Positions 10,916 through 20,359 of a DNA stretch of 64,000 nucleotides are shown piece by piece (positions within the stretch are counted from its first letter, which is position 1; every line of letters begins with the position of its first letter). The position numbers were made by a program, and so were the translations under genes. The notes under the pieces are model-generated. The model did no database searches. It saw nothing but the letters and a program-made list of their open reading frames with translations, and was not told the origin of the DNA. Origin of the DNA: Bathynomus jamesi (Eukaryota > Arthropoda > Malacostraca > Isopoda > Cirolanidae); assembly GCA_023014485.1 (NCBI GenBank), contig JAJOZX010012282.1:44713-108712 (forward strand), written 5' to 3'.

Positions 10916-11528
10916 ATTAGTTTTGATATTGATTATTTATAAATATTAAACGTATATTTATAGATTATAACGTATTTACAGAACTTTATGGGTTATTTCC
11001 CTTTTTAATGAAATAAATGCATTTATACCAATGCTATTATTAATTAAGCACAACTGAGCGCTTAAATAGGTATGATGGTCAATAAGGCCATCTTCAAGGG
11101 AACACAATCCTTACCATTGTCGGAAATTAGCGAAGTAAGCAGTGTTTTCGTGGAAAAATAAAATTGTGTCTGGCGTCTTGTATCCTTCTACTGTCCCGAC
11201 ATAAAAAAAAACCTTTTTTTTCATTGCAGTAGACCAAAAGTGCCGCCCCTCAAAAAGTGCCGCCCGGGGCGGACCGCCCCCTCCGCCCCCCTATAGCTAC
11301 GCTAGTGGCTGGTGGAAAAAAGCCGGGGAACAAGGTATTTGAAGGAATAACGGCATGGCAAACGAAGGGGCTTGAAAACAGAAAAAGATCTCCACCAGCA
11401 AGTATGCTCTCAAAAATTAAGCGATTAGAAGAAAGACCAAGAAGAAATCAGGACTTATCTAATAACACTCAGTAAGTGAACAATTGTATTTCTAAACCCG
11501 TTTAGTGATAACATATATAAACTAGGTC

Positions 11529-12146
11529 CAGGGCCGGCCCTAGGATTGCTGGCGCCCCGGGCAAGCTGAACTTCGGCGCCCTTACAAGTATAATTTTAAA
11601 ATTTGTTCACAATGAGGAAAAACTACAAATGTAGGAATAAAGAGTTTATTACAATTAACGATATTCACTCAAAGTACAACTAAACATTCTCAAAATGGAA
11701 CCATGTATGAAAATATGAGAGACAGTGTTGCCACTTTTGTCTGAGGTAAATCCACAAAAAAATGTAAAAATTCCACAAAGTGGCAACACTGATGAGATAT
11801 TAAAGGATGGCAGCGCTGCCAGGCGTATGTAATTTGTGCTCAACGCTCACCTACGCGGCCACATCAACCCATGTGACATGTCATCCCATGTCGGGCCAAG
11901 CTGACCTTAGCTTTACTGGTAGTCTGGTACTAATGCTATTGGCTAATATAATGTCATAATCCTTGAAAATTTGACTCCACATCAGGAAATTTTCACATTT
12001 GACTCTTTTATTTCATTTTATTTTATTTATTTATTTTTATATTTTTCCCTTTGTATTTGGAAGATCCCAAACACATGACGTGGCGCCCCTTAGCACGTGG
12101 CGCCCCGGGCAACTACCCGAGTTGCCGGTACCTTGAGCCGGCCCTG
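11529..12146. mobile_element. Non-autonomous hAT MITE (CAGGGCCGGC ends)
   Basis: Ends CAGGGCCGGCCC and GAGCCGGCCCTG with the 8-bp target duplication ACTAGGTC at 11,521-11,528 and 12,147-12,154. GGCGCCCCGGGCAA occurs near both ends. 618 bp, no transposase frame. Inserted in the BEL LTR. Confidence 0.9.
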
Positions 12147-12321
12147 ACTAGGTCCAGTTAAATTAGGCCCACAGTGTGGTCTACGACCTAGCATCAACTC
12201 ATAGCTTAACAAAGGCTAAGGTAAATTACCCTAACCTAATTTGGTGAGGAATCCTACTGTGGACTTCAATTTACTCTGCCCGCTCTGGACCATTTCCGAA
12301 ATCTCTGGGCTGACCCCTACA

Positions 12322-13504
12322 CAGAGGCGTACCGAAGGGGAGGGCGACAGGGACGATCGCCCACCCCTTGAACTAATAAATTATTAGCTCAACAACAACA
12401 GGATGAGAATGAAAGCGAAAAAATTTCGCCGCCTTCGGCGCTAGCTCTTGTCTCCCCTACTACTAAAAATCTAAAATGGTATGGAAAACTGATGAGTGGG
12501 TAGTTGGGAGGTAACGAAAATGGTTCACTGAGTAGGTAGGTAGTTAATCTAACAATTATTAAATTCCTTTTATGTCAATAACTGGGTGGATGAAACCAAT
12601 TGGTTGCTCACCAGAGTTATTCTCCACACTAGTATTTATATACTGTGTGACAAGAGCGTGCTCGGTAATAGATATACATTACCGATCAACCAACCAAAAA
12701 AAAGACCAAGGAGACGCTGGTGGAAAAAGCCCCGCGAAAAAGAGAACAAGGAGAACGAAAACGAGGAACGGGGCGACAAGACGGAACGAGAGGAGGGAGA
12801 AGGACAGACAACGAAAAACGATCCCCACCAGCAAGTACGCTCTCAACAATTAAACAAATAAAGAGAAAAGGGACTCTAATAACTAGCAGTAAGTGACTAA
12901 TTGTGTTTTTAACCCAGTTAGAATTAAATGCATTAAATTAAGCTCGGTCAGACAAATTAGGCCTACATTGTGGCCTAAGGCCTAACATTAACTCATAGCT
13001 TAACAAAGGTGAAGGTAGATTGCCCTAACCTAATTTGGTGAGGAATCCTACTTGGACCTCAATTTATCTGCCCGCTCTGGACCATTTCCAGAATCTCTAG
13101 GCTGACCCCTACAGGGCTAGACTTAATCTACTCTATAGTTAGACTGGAGATATAAGGGGTGGGTTAATTGTGGACCAATTCATACAGAGCATTTTTCACA
13201 ATGGCTTAGGATCCCGAAAACTCTTAATCCGAATCTTAATACAAATCTGAGCATCCTAATTGCGGTTTGCATTGAATATTATGTTACTAATCAGTTTTTT
13301 ATAATAATTTATATATTTTTTATAATATAATTTTTATATTTTTATTCATAATGTGTCTTAGCAGTAGCAAGTTAATCATCTCTAACTGAACGATAAGCTC
13401 ATGATGAACGTACATAAAAATTATTTATCTCTATTTCACTTATACTTCTACGATTAGTTTCAAGTTCGCCCCCACCCCTTGCCAAATTTCTGGGTACGCC
13501 CCTG
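12322..13504. mobile_element. hAT-type element carrying a solo LTR
   Basis: Ends CAGAGGCGTACC and GGGTACGCCCCTG, flanked by CCCCTACA (12,314-12,321) and CCTCTACA (13,505-13,512), an 8-bp target duplication with one mismatch. Without the solo LTR it is about 460 bp and non-coding. Inserted near the end of the 3' LTR of BEL copy 2. Confidence 0.8.
12480..13199 (+). mobile_element. Solo LTR of the same BEL family
   Basis: 720 bp from TATGGAAAACTGATGAG to CATTTTTCAC, flanked by the 5-bp duplication AATGG (12,475-12,479 and 13,200-13,204), the size class used by BEL integrases. It is collinear with the expanded LTR at 9,944-13,603. As a solo LTR it probably arose by LTR-LTR recombination. Confidence 0.82.
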
Positions 13505-13624
13505 CCTCTACAAGGCTAGGCTAGGCTTAACCTACTCTACAGTTAGACTGGAGGTGTTAGCGGTGGGTTAATTGGGGACCAATTCATACAGAGCATTTTT
13601 CACAGTAACCTTTGGTTTGCTTCC

Positions 13625-13745
13625 GCCCGAATTGTTCATTCTGACGAAGGTCACGCTTTTCACTCCACCTTAGACCTGCAGTTCGTGGAATCCGAACCAC
13701 GCCCCACCAGCAGCCCAGCGTCTTAACTACTAGGCCACCCAAGGA
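13625..13745 (-). repeat. tRNA-derived SINE fragment
   Basis: Read on the minus strand, TGGCCTAGTAGTTAAGACG fits a pol III box A and GGTTCGGATTCC fits a box B about 30 bases downstream. The tail shares TTTTCACTCC-CCTTAGACC with sequences at about 33,960 and 34,250, so it is an interspersed family. Confidence 0.6.
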
Positions 13746-13805
13746 CCCCATTTATCTACCAACCATTTCTTTGTGTGGAAGGATGAACAGCTGGGTTTTG
13801 CTGCG

Positions 13806-13890
13806 CGCCGGTTGCCATCACCGGGTCTCGATCCCGGGCCGATGGATTCGTAATCAGCGACGCTAACCATTACACCATCGAGGCGCAATA
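13806..13890 (-). repeat. tRNA-like sequence (SINE head or tRNA pseudogene)
   Basis: On the minus strand GATGGTGTAATGGTTAGCG matches box A and the D arm, and GGGATCGAGACCC matches box B, with the flanking CCGGG/CCCGG forming a T-arm-like stem. The acceptor and anticodon stems do not pair well, so I do not call a functional tRNA gene. Confidence 0.55.
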
Positions 13891-14070
13891 TGTTCAATAT
13901 ATTAATTTATGAGGAGTATTTGAAATACAAAAGTCAACAAGCTTAAACTATGCCATTGTTTGATATTGTTACATTTAATTTTGTCATTTCATTTTGGTTA
14001 TGGGAAAATGGTGAGACTCATCATTACTTTTGTGGGAAACAGTGTATGAAATGTACTGAGTCAAGTATGA

Positions 14071-14071
14071 A

Positions 14072-14147
<76 letters not shown>
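14071..14147. repeat. (TA)n microsatellite
   Basis: Near-continuous TA dinucleotides at the edge of the Penelope-like pair. Similar tracts lie at about 14,345-14,432, 16,164-16,236, 16,400-16,440, 22,506-22,545, 23,674-23,704, 28,831-28,862, 30,934-30,986, 49,356-49,404, 57,670-57,709 and 58,785-58,880, mostly at element boundaries. Confidence 0.95.
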
Positions 14148-14149
<2 letters not shown>

Positions 14150-14225
14150 ATTATTTCACGAAGGTAACACGTGAAAAATATTTATGATGAATAAAACCAC
14201 GAAGGAAAGGAAACACAAAAATGTG

Positions 14226-14256
14226 CTCAAGCGCTTTCGTCTAATGACATCCTCAG
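14226..14256 (-). ncRNA. Hammerhead-ribozyme-like motif, left copy
   Basis: On the minus strand: CTGAGGA, then TGTC-ATTA-GACG as stem-loop II, then GAAA, in that order. This is the conserved hammerhead core (CUGANGA, stem II, GAA). Hammerheads are an established component of Penelope-like elements. Stems I and III were not modelled. Confidence 0.6.
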
Positions 14257-14341
14257 GAACACTGAAGTACATAAAAGGTTACGGCCTATATATAGGTTAC
14301 AGAAAGAAAAAAAAAAATAAATAAATAACATACATACACCA

Positions 14342-14377
<36 letters not shown>

Positions 14378-14384
14378 CATATCT

Positions 14385-14435
<51 letters not shown>

Positions 14436-14708
14436 AAACAGAGAAGTAAAATAAAAATTAAAAATTAGAGATTAACAAAGAGGCAAACAGATTTGTAAGG
14501 AAAATATCGATTTTTAGCACAAGATCAATGAATTATAAAAATACAAATTTATACTGGAAATCTGCCCGGGTTTTAACACTTTGCCTTTTAGAGTCAAGTT
14601 TCGATATATATAAAAATAAAATGAAGATTAAAAGTTAATAAAGTAGCGTACAAGTTTACCAAAGATTTTGCGTCCTACCCTTTTTATCTAAATTTGTTTT
14701 GAAGGAAT

Positions 14709-15332
14709 TCAAACAACAGGATCGAGTTGAAAAAGACCTTTGCTTATGTCGAAGTTATTTGAAAGTTGGATAATGGCAGACTCAAGAATATTTCTATTGA
14801 CAATGTTGCTAGAATGAAATAAAACTGAAGCATTATTCCAATCAATACAGTGGGATAACTCTGACAAATGGACAAAAAGAGCACTGGACAACTGTCCTGT
14901 TCTAACGGAATATTGATGCTGTTTTATACGTGTGTGCAAATCCTTTCCCGTCTGACCTATGTAAAAGGAATCACATTGTTTACACCCAATTTTATAGATA
15001 ATGCCTGAATTATTGGTAGGGCTATTTTTTACTATGATATTTTTCACAATATTGTTATATGAAAATACTACATTAATATCCAAAAGTTTAAGTACATTAG
15101 CAATGCCTAAAAAGCCCGGGAAAAATGGAAGTACTAAAATATTTTTTGACAAAGTACTAGTGTTATTATTGACACGATAGAAAGTTCGTTTTGCCTTGTT
15201 GAGACAAGATTCCATAAACGCAGATGGGTAACAGATCACTTCCAATACCGTTGATTTTTTCCAATTCGGCATCGATGTATTCCTTAGGATCGCCAGTCCG
15301 GAATACATCGATGCCGAATTGGAAAAAATCAA
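14709..15332 (-). CDS. Penelope-like Pol C-terminus with GIY-YIG endonuclease
   Basis: A 207-residue frame. The last ~110 residues carry a GIY-YIG nuclease of the Penelope type: GIIYKIGCKQCDSFYIGQTG (the GIY and YIG halves with the Cys pair between them), then LHTRIKQHQYSVR. Upstream residues such as FLGIANVLKLLDINVVFSYN fit the end of the Penelope RT region. The RT catalytic core is missing. The first ~15 codons cross the junction of the inverted pair, so the true protein sequence starts after it. The nuclease makes the target nick for retrotransposition in this class. Confidence 0.85.
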   Translation of the reverse strand: MIFSNSASMYSGLAILRNTSMPNWKKSTVLEVICYPSAFMESCLNKAKRTFYRVNNNTSTLSKNILVLPFFPGFLGIANVLKLLDINVVFSYNNIVKNIIVKNSPTNNSGIIYKIGCKQCDSFYIGQTGKDLHTRIKQHQYSVRTGQLSSALFVHLSELSHCIDWNNASVLFHSSNIVNRNILESAIIQLSNNFDISKGLFQLDPVV

Positions 15333-15344
15333 CGGTATTGGAAG

Positions 15345-15875
15345 TGATCTGTGTTACCCATCTGCGTTTATGGAATCTTGTCTCAACAAGGCAAAACGAA
15401 CTTTCTATCGTGTCAATAATAACACTCGTACTTTGTCAAAAATATTTTAGTACTTCCATTTTTCCCGAGCTTTTTAGGCATTGCTAATGTACTTAAACTT
15501 TTGGATATTAATGTAGTATTTTCATATAACAATATTGTGAAAAATATCATAGTAAAAAATAGTCCTACCAATAATTCAGGCATTATCTATAAAATTGGGT
15601 GTAAACAATGTGATTCCTTTTACATAGGTCAGACGGGAAAGGATTTGCACACACGTATAAAACAGCATCAATATTCCGTTAGAACAGGACAGTTGTCCAG
15701 TGCTCTTTTTGTCCATTTGTCAGAGTTATCCCACTGTATTGATTGAATAATGCTTCAGTTTTATTTCATTCTAGCAACATTGTCAATAGAAATATTCTTG
15801 AGTCTGCCATTATCCAACTTTCAAATAACTTCAACATAAGCAAAGGTCTTTTTTCAACTCGATCCTGTTTGTTTT
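15345..15875 (+). pseudogene. Second copy of the Penelope-like GIY-YIG region, broken
   Basis: Mirror copy of 14,709-15,332. It carries the same GIIYKI and FYIGQTG blocks (15,501-15,746) but has lost the frame in several places: a frameshift after the VICVTH block near 15,360, a stop near 15,450 and a stop after the HCID block at 15,744. It is otherwise highly similar to the left copy, so the pair is young. Confidence 0.83.
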
Positions 15876-16160
15876 GAATTCCTTCAAAACAAATTTAGAT
15901 AAAAAGGGTAGGACGCAAAATCTTTGGTAAACTTGTACGCTACTTTATTAACTTTTAATCTTCATTTTATTTTTATATATATCGAAACTTGACTCTAAAA
16001 GGCAAAGTGTTAAAACCCGGGCAGATTTCCAGTATAAATTTGTATTTTTATAATTCATTTGATCTTGTGCTAAAAATCGATATTTTTCCTTACAAATCTG
16101 TTTGCCTCTTTGTTAATCCTCTAATTTTTAATTTTTAATTTTTATTTTTACTTCTCCGTT

Positions 16161-16200
<40 letters not shown>

Positions 16201-16329
16201 AGATATGTATGTATATATATTATATATATATATATATGTTTGTGTGTATGTATGTTATTTATTTATTTATTTTTTTTTTCTTTCTGTAACCTATATATAG
16301 GCCGTAACCTTTTATGTACTTCAGTGTTC

Positions 16330-16359
16330 CTGAGGATGTCATTAGACGAAGCGCTTGAG
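16330..16359 (+). ncRNA. Hammerhead-ribozyme-like motif, right copy
   Basis: CTGAGGA, TGTC-ATTA-GACG, then AAGCGC. It is the mirror of the motif at 14,226-14,256 but one A shorter at the GAAA step (GACGAAGCG against GACGAAAGCG). It lies in the 3' part of the right Penelope-like copy. Confidence 0.55.
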
Positions 16360-16395
16360 CACCTGTTTGTGTTTCCTTTCCTTCGTGGTTTTATT

Positions 16396-16439
<44 letters not shown>

Positions 16440-16443
<4 letters not shown>

Positions 16444-16813
16444 CCTATTCAAAGGAGTGACATAACGAAGGAGTGACATAACAAAGGAGTGACAATCGGA
16501 GATAAAATTTAAAGGAGTGACACGAAAATACCAACAAAGAAGAAGAAAGAACAAATCCAGAGGGAAGAGAGGCTTGCAACTGTTAGGTTAGGTTAGGTTA
16601 GGTTAGGTTAGGTTTCTAGTTTTTGAAATAAAATCTTAATTTTAACAATTCTAACAAATTTTGTTTTTTTTAAATAAAATTTTAATAATTATACTCCTTT
16701 GAATTTTATCTCCGATTTGTCACTCCTTTGTTATGTCACTCCTTCGTTACGGTATTTATGTCACTCCTTTGTTATGTCACTCCTTTGAAATGTCACTCCT
16801 TCGATACAGACCC
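16440..16813. mobile_element. TIR element built from GGAGTGACA repeats
   Basis: A 374-bp non-coding element in (TA)n. Both ends are formed of repeated AAAGGAGTGACATAAC or CGAAGGAGTGACA units (at least four at the left, five in reverse complement at the right), bounded by GGTCCTAT and ATACAGACC. The inner flanks share ATCGGAGATAAAATTTAAAG in opposite orientation. Duplication of TA is likely but cannot be told apart within the TA tract. It could be a Tc1/mariner-type MITE. Confidence 0.7.
16583..16612 (+). repeat. (TTAGG)6, arthropod telomere-type repeat
   Basis: Six perfect TTAGG units in a row inside the TIR element. TTAGG is the standard arthropod telomere unit; here it is interstitial. Confidence 0.95.
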
Positions 16814-17750
16814 ATATATATATATATAATATATATATATAATATAGCCAATTCCTGGCAATGCCATTAGAAAACTCTGACAAAATTTTGTCTCTCAATA
16901 CCTGGCAATAGCGTTTTCCATTCATCGTATCTCTTGGTATCTCAAAAGAAACGAGTCCAGAATAACGAAAGCACTTGCCCAAACTAATAGTGTTGCCGTT
17001 TTAACGGGTTTACCAATCGTATTTTGGGAATTTGTTTCGTCCAGTAGTGAACGTTGTATTTGTTTCTTTTACTTGTTGAACATTCATCTGAAAATTTGAT
17101 CTTTCGAACGAAATCTGAGTCACTGTTGAACTTTTGTCTCATTGTTTCAGCAAACTGCAGCTGTCTATCAGAATCATCATCGTATATGAGCTGAGAGTAA
17201 GTGGTTTATAATCGTGGTACCCCTGTGATGTCAATATTTTTGCTACTGAATATGTGGAATACCCAATTCCTCTCCGACTTTTCCCGTTGAAGTTGTTGGA
17301 TCGATTAGAAACTGTTCAAGACATTTTCTTTGTTGTTGTCTCCTGTCGCCGTTACTGGCCTTCTGCTTCTTGAACTATCTTTTACCAGGCTCTCTGTTTC
17401 CAAAAGTTTGAGCTTCCAATATCGAAGAGTGGTTGCATTTGTGGGGGTTTATTATAGTTCTTAAAATAAACGCAAATTTTCTTCACAATTATTATGAGAA
17501 ATAGTTCACGATACAAGATACAATTTTTCTTCATTGCTGTATTCCATCCTTACTGACATGGCGCTGACTGGGGCTAGGGCCGATGGCCTAGGACCTTCCT
17601 CTTCTAGCCTAGGGTCATTCCTGACCTTATATAGTTGCTTTGAAAAGTATTGCAAACACTGCAGTGATATTTTCGGAATTTATTTATTATTAAATTATTT
17701 GTATGTATAAAATCCTTAAAGACTTCTCTCACCCTGTACATTACATTTAA
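16814..17750. other. No gene recognised
   Basis: No coding frame, RNA gene or element ends recognised in this AT-rich stretch. Confidence 0.5.
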
Positions 17751-17756
17751 TAATAG

Positions 17757-17905
17757 TTGCCGCCTGATAGCTGAGTGGTTACGGTGGCAGACCCTGGGCA
17801 GTAAGGCTCTAGCTCGCTCCTGGGTTGGATTGAGTTGACCGCTTACCCTATTACGTAATACTCGGGCTAAAGGTGACCCTTGTGGCAGACTCAACCCCAT
17901 ATCGT
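17757..17905 (+). repeat. tRNA-derived SINE, plus strand
   Basis: GCCTGATAGCTGAGTGGTTA fits a tRNA 5' half with box A, followed about 40 bases on by TGGGTTGGATTGAG as a degenerate box B. An unrelated body follows, ending near CATATCGTGGAGAAATGAGC. Alternative: another pol III-derived repeat. Confidence 0.5.
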
Positions 17906-18127
17906 GGAGAAATGAGCTTCCTGGCTTATTTTTCTTTTACATTTTTTATATACAGTATACAATATGCACGTGGATAGAAAGAGAAAAAAGTTACTTACAC
18001 TTTGTTATTAATTCTCTAGTATTTGATTACTGAATTCAATTAAGACACTTAACAACAGAAATTTGCATAATTCTTCTAATATATGATTAAAAGTTAATTA
18101 AAGAAAATTTATAAATTATGCTTTATA

Positions 18128-19389
18128 CCGGGTGCGGCAAAAATAACGCCCTTTTTAGTTTATTCTCTTTTATTGAAGGAAATAAATCAATTACAGCATT
18201 TTAAGAGAAATAATAAGGTTTTTAATAAAAATACAGCATTTTAAGAAAAATAATGAGTACTTTCTCAGTAAAAACTAAAAAATAACTGGAATTTAATTAA
18301 TTTTGTGGTTGGCTCAATACACCTTAAAAAAATGTGCTCTACATACATAATATTTACTAACCTAATGATCATGTTCAAAATGCTCCCCTTGGTGTTCAAT
18401 ACAACACTGAACCCTACCAGCAACACTTCTACAAACCTTTTGACACATTTCTACGTTAATTGTAGTAAATTTTTCACGAATTGTTTGTCTTAATTCAGGA
18501 AGTGTTTTCGGTTTGACCTTGTAAACAAGATCTTTCAGTACACCCCACAAGAAAAAGTCAGGTGGTGTTAGGTCTGGCGATCGTGCTGGCCACTCAATTG
18601 CTCCACGTCGTCCTATCCACCTCCCTTCGAAATTTAAATTTAACCATTCCCTAACGAGTAACCCATAGTGGGGTGGCGCACCATCCTGTTGAAAGTAAAT
18701 TCCATTCTGATTTCTAACTCTCGGCCAGAATTCAGTTTGCTCCAGTGCACACAATTATGGCGATTGATATGCCCGTTCAATTTGAATGTTGCCTCATCTG
18801 ACCACCATATCTTATCAAGAAAGGTCTCATCTTCATTGACTTTATTCAGGAAATTTTCGCAAAACTCTAATCGTCTATCTGCATCTCCATCATGCAAGCT
18901 CTGTAACACGCGAGGGATGTAAGGCTTCATCTTGTTCTTCTTTAAGAGTCTACGGACACTTCTGTCACTGATACCCAACTCTGTAGAAAGACGTCTACTG
19001 GATTTTTGAGGAGTGTGCAACAATGATTCTCTTAATTCATCGGACTTTTCTAAGGTTGTTGCTGAAACTGGCCTCGCTGATCTTGTGGCATCACTTACGC
19101 TTCCGGTTCTTTCAAATTTCCTAATTAGACTTGTGATATTGCGGCTCTGCACTTGTCGAATGTTAAATTCTTCTGATAAACGAGCGGCTTTAGCTCCATT
19201 GTTATTGTTTTGGTAATAATGTTTAACTGCTTTCACTCTTTGTTCTCTCGTCAATCGCAAGGCCATATTTATTCAGAATTTCTGTAAAAATAAAAGAAAC
19301 AAAATGATACAATATAAAACTAAAAAATTATACTGTATAAAACTATAAAGATACAATTATTAAAAGGGCGTTACTTTTGCCGCACTCGG
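18128..19389 (-). mobile_element. Tc1/mariner-superfamily element
   Basis: Inverted ends CCGGGTGCGGCAAAAATAAC and GTTACTTTTGCCGCACTCGG flanked by TA on both sides (18,126-18,127 and 19,390-19,391), the target duplication of this superfamily. 1,262 bp with one transposase pseudogene on the minus strand. Confidence 0.92.
18362..19266 (-). pseudogene. mariner-type transposase, internally deleted
   Basis: Translation starts at 19,266. Residues 1-120 form paired helix-turn-helix domains (REQRVKAVKHYY, then KSSRRLSTELGISDRSVRRL). The first catalytic Asp is in WWSDEATFKLNGHINRHNCV. Just after that block the frame runs into a deletion of several tens of residues with a frameshift; the second frame (18,362-18,754) resumes at IYFQQDGAPPHY (second Asp) and RSPDLTPPDFFLWG (third acidic residue, Asp). 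About 36 residues lie between the last two Asp, against 34 in classic mariner. Catalytic residues survive but the internal deletion kills it. Confidence 0.88.
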
Positions 19390-19391
19390 TA

Positions 19392-20350
19392 CCTCACAAT
19401 ATATGTTATTCTTACTTTTAACAAAAGACGCTTTGAAAAATATCTATGCACTTATCTTAAAAAGAGAAAAAGACTGAAGCTATTGCTTCTTTGGTGTCGT
19501 TTTCATAGCTGTAAAATTAAAACAAAAATTCAAGAAATGACCAATAAGTAAAAGGAAAATGGTCTGAGACAACCATGTACATTGTACAGTAATAAAAAAT
19601 ATGATTACTGTACTTATTTCCAAATTTGCAAAAAAATAAATAAAAATAATAATTGTAATAAAAATTTGCTCATAATGTCTTTCGAGTCATAATGAGTGTT
19701 GAACAAAAAACGCTTGCACAAATTCAAATAAAACTATACTTGTTCGACAGACACTGCAATTCAAAAACAAAAATATTGATAAGAGACCTGAAGCATTAAC
19801 ATGTCCAATTAAAGAAACCTGGAATGAGCCTAATTTGGCAGACTATTCAAAATGTTTCAGATATTAAAGGCTTTTAAGCTCGATTGTGAGAATTTGGGAG
19901 GATTTGGAAGATTGCGGATAACATACTGCACTAAATCGTATTTTCTCTGAATATGTTGGGTACCTTAATGTCAAAAAAATAAAAAGATACAGAAGAGAAG
20001 AGAAAAAGAAGCACATGGAGAGGCACGAAGGGAAAGAAGTTTAATAAGTAGTCAAAGGACGGAGAAATACCTACTGTATATGAGACAAACCAACTTAATT
20101 TGAGAATATAGGCGTCGGAGAAACAGAATTTTCCAAAGAAAGTAGGTTCGAAGGAATTAATAGAAGGGTTGTAATGTAGAGTTGTAGACGATATAAATGA
20201 AATTATGACTTACTCCAAGGCCATATGCGGATTCGGATTACACGAGACAGTTGCTTCACCATTTTATAGTAAACATTTAACAAAAAAAAGGTGTGTCATA
20301 GTTCGATCACGCCCTCCTAAAGAGCAACGAAAGGGAACGTATCAAGGGAA
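19392..20350. other. No gene recognised
   Basis: AT-rich sequence between the mariner and a decayed LINE. Apparent small frames have no recognisable domain. The part near 20,200-20,350 may be 5' LINE sequence. Confidence 0.4.
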
Positions 20351-20359
20351 AGAACAAAT

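Larger units (their letters stand above)
10379..11307 (-). mobile_element. hAT element with CAGTGGCGTAGCTA ends
   Basis: Ends CAGTGGCGTAGCTA and TAGCTACGCTAGTG, 8-bp target duplication GCTGGTGG at 10,371-10,378 and 11,308-11,315. GC-rich subterminal blocks (GCCGCCCGGGGCGG) occur at both ends. It encodes a transposase remnant on the minus strand and contains two perfect hairpins. Inserted in the BEL LTR. Confidence 0.92.
9944..13603 (+). mobile_element. 3' LTR of BEL copy 2, expanded by nested insertions
   Basis: Starts TATATTGAAAACTGATACG after the C-run and ends CAGAGCATTTTTCAC at 13,603. The intact relative at 12,480-13,199 is 720 bp and has the same start and end, which defines the limits. 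Inserted or duplicated within it are a 192-bp tandem duplication (9,962-10,345), hAT elements at 10,379-11,307 and 11,529-12,146, and a hAT-type element at 12,322-13,504. LTR pieces remain collinear between the insertions. A TATA-like TATTTATATACTG sits in the U3-like part. Confidence 0.8.
14184..16401. mobile_element. Head-to-head pair of Penelope-like element copies
   Basis: Two 5'-truncated Penelope-like copies form a 2.2-kb inverted repeat. The left copy reads on minus, the right on plus; they meet at 15,283-15,298, flanked by GGCATCGATGTATTCC and its complement. The outer ends share ATGATGAATAAAACCACGAA. Both copies include the end of the RT, a GIY-YIG endonuclease, a 3' untranslated region and a hammerhead-like motif. 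Inverted partial pairs are typical of Penelope-like insertions. Confidence 0.85.

Noticed and set aside
13806..13890. Functional tRNA gene
   Set aside because: Box A and B are good, but the acceptor and anticodon stems do not pair, so it is called a tRNA-like SINE head.
14047..14147. Small protein genes made of IYIYIY repeats (here and in other TA tracts)
   Set aside because: These are translations of (TA)n microsatellites.
16583..16612. A true telomere or subtelomere
   Set aside because: Only six units inside a small transposon with ordinary repeat-rich sequence on both sides.
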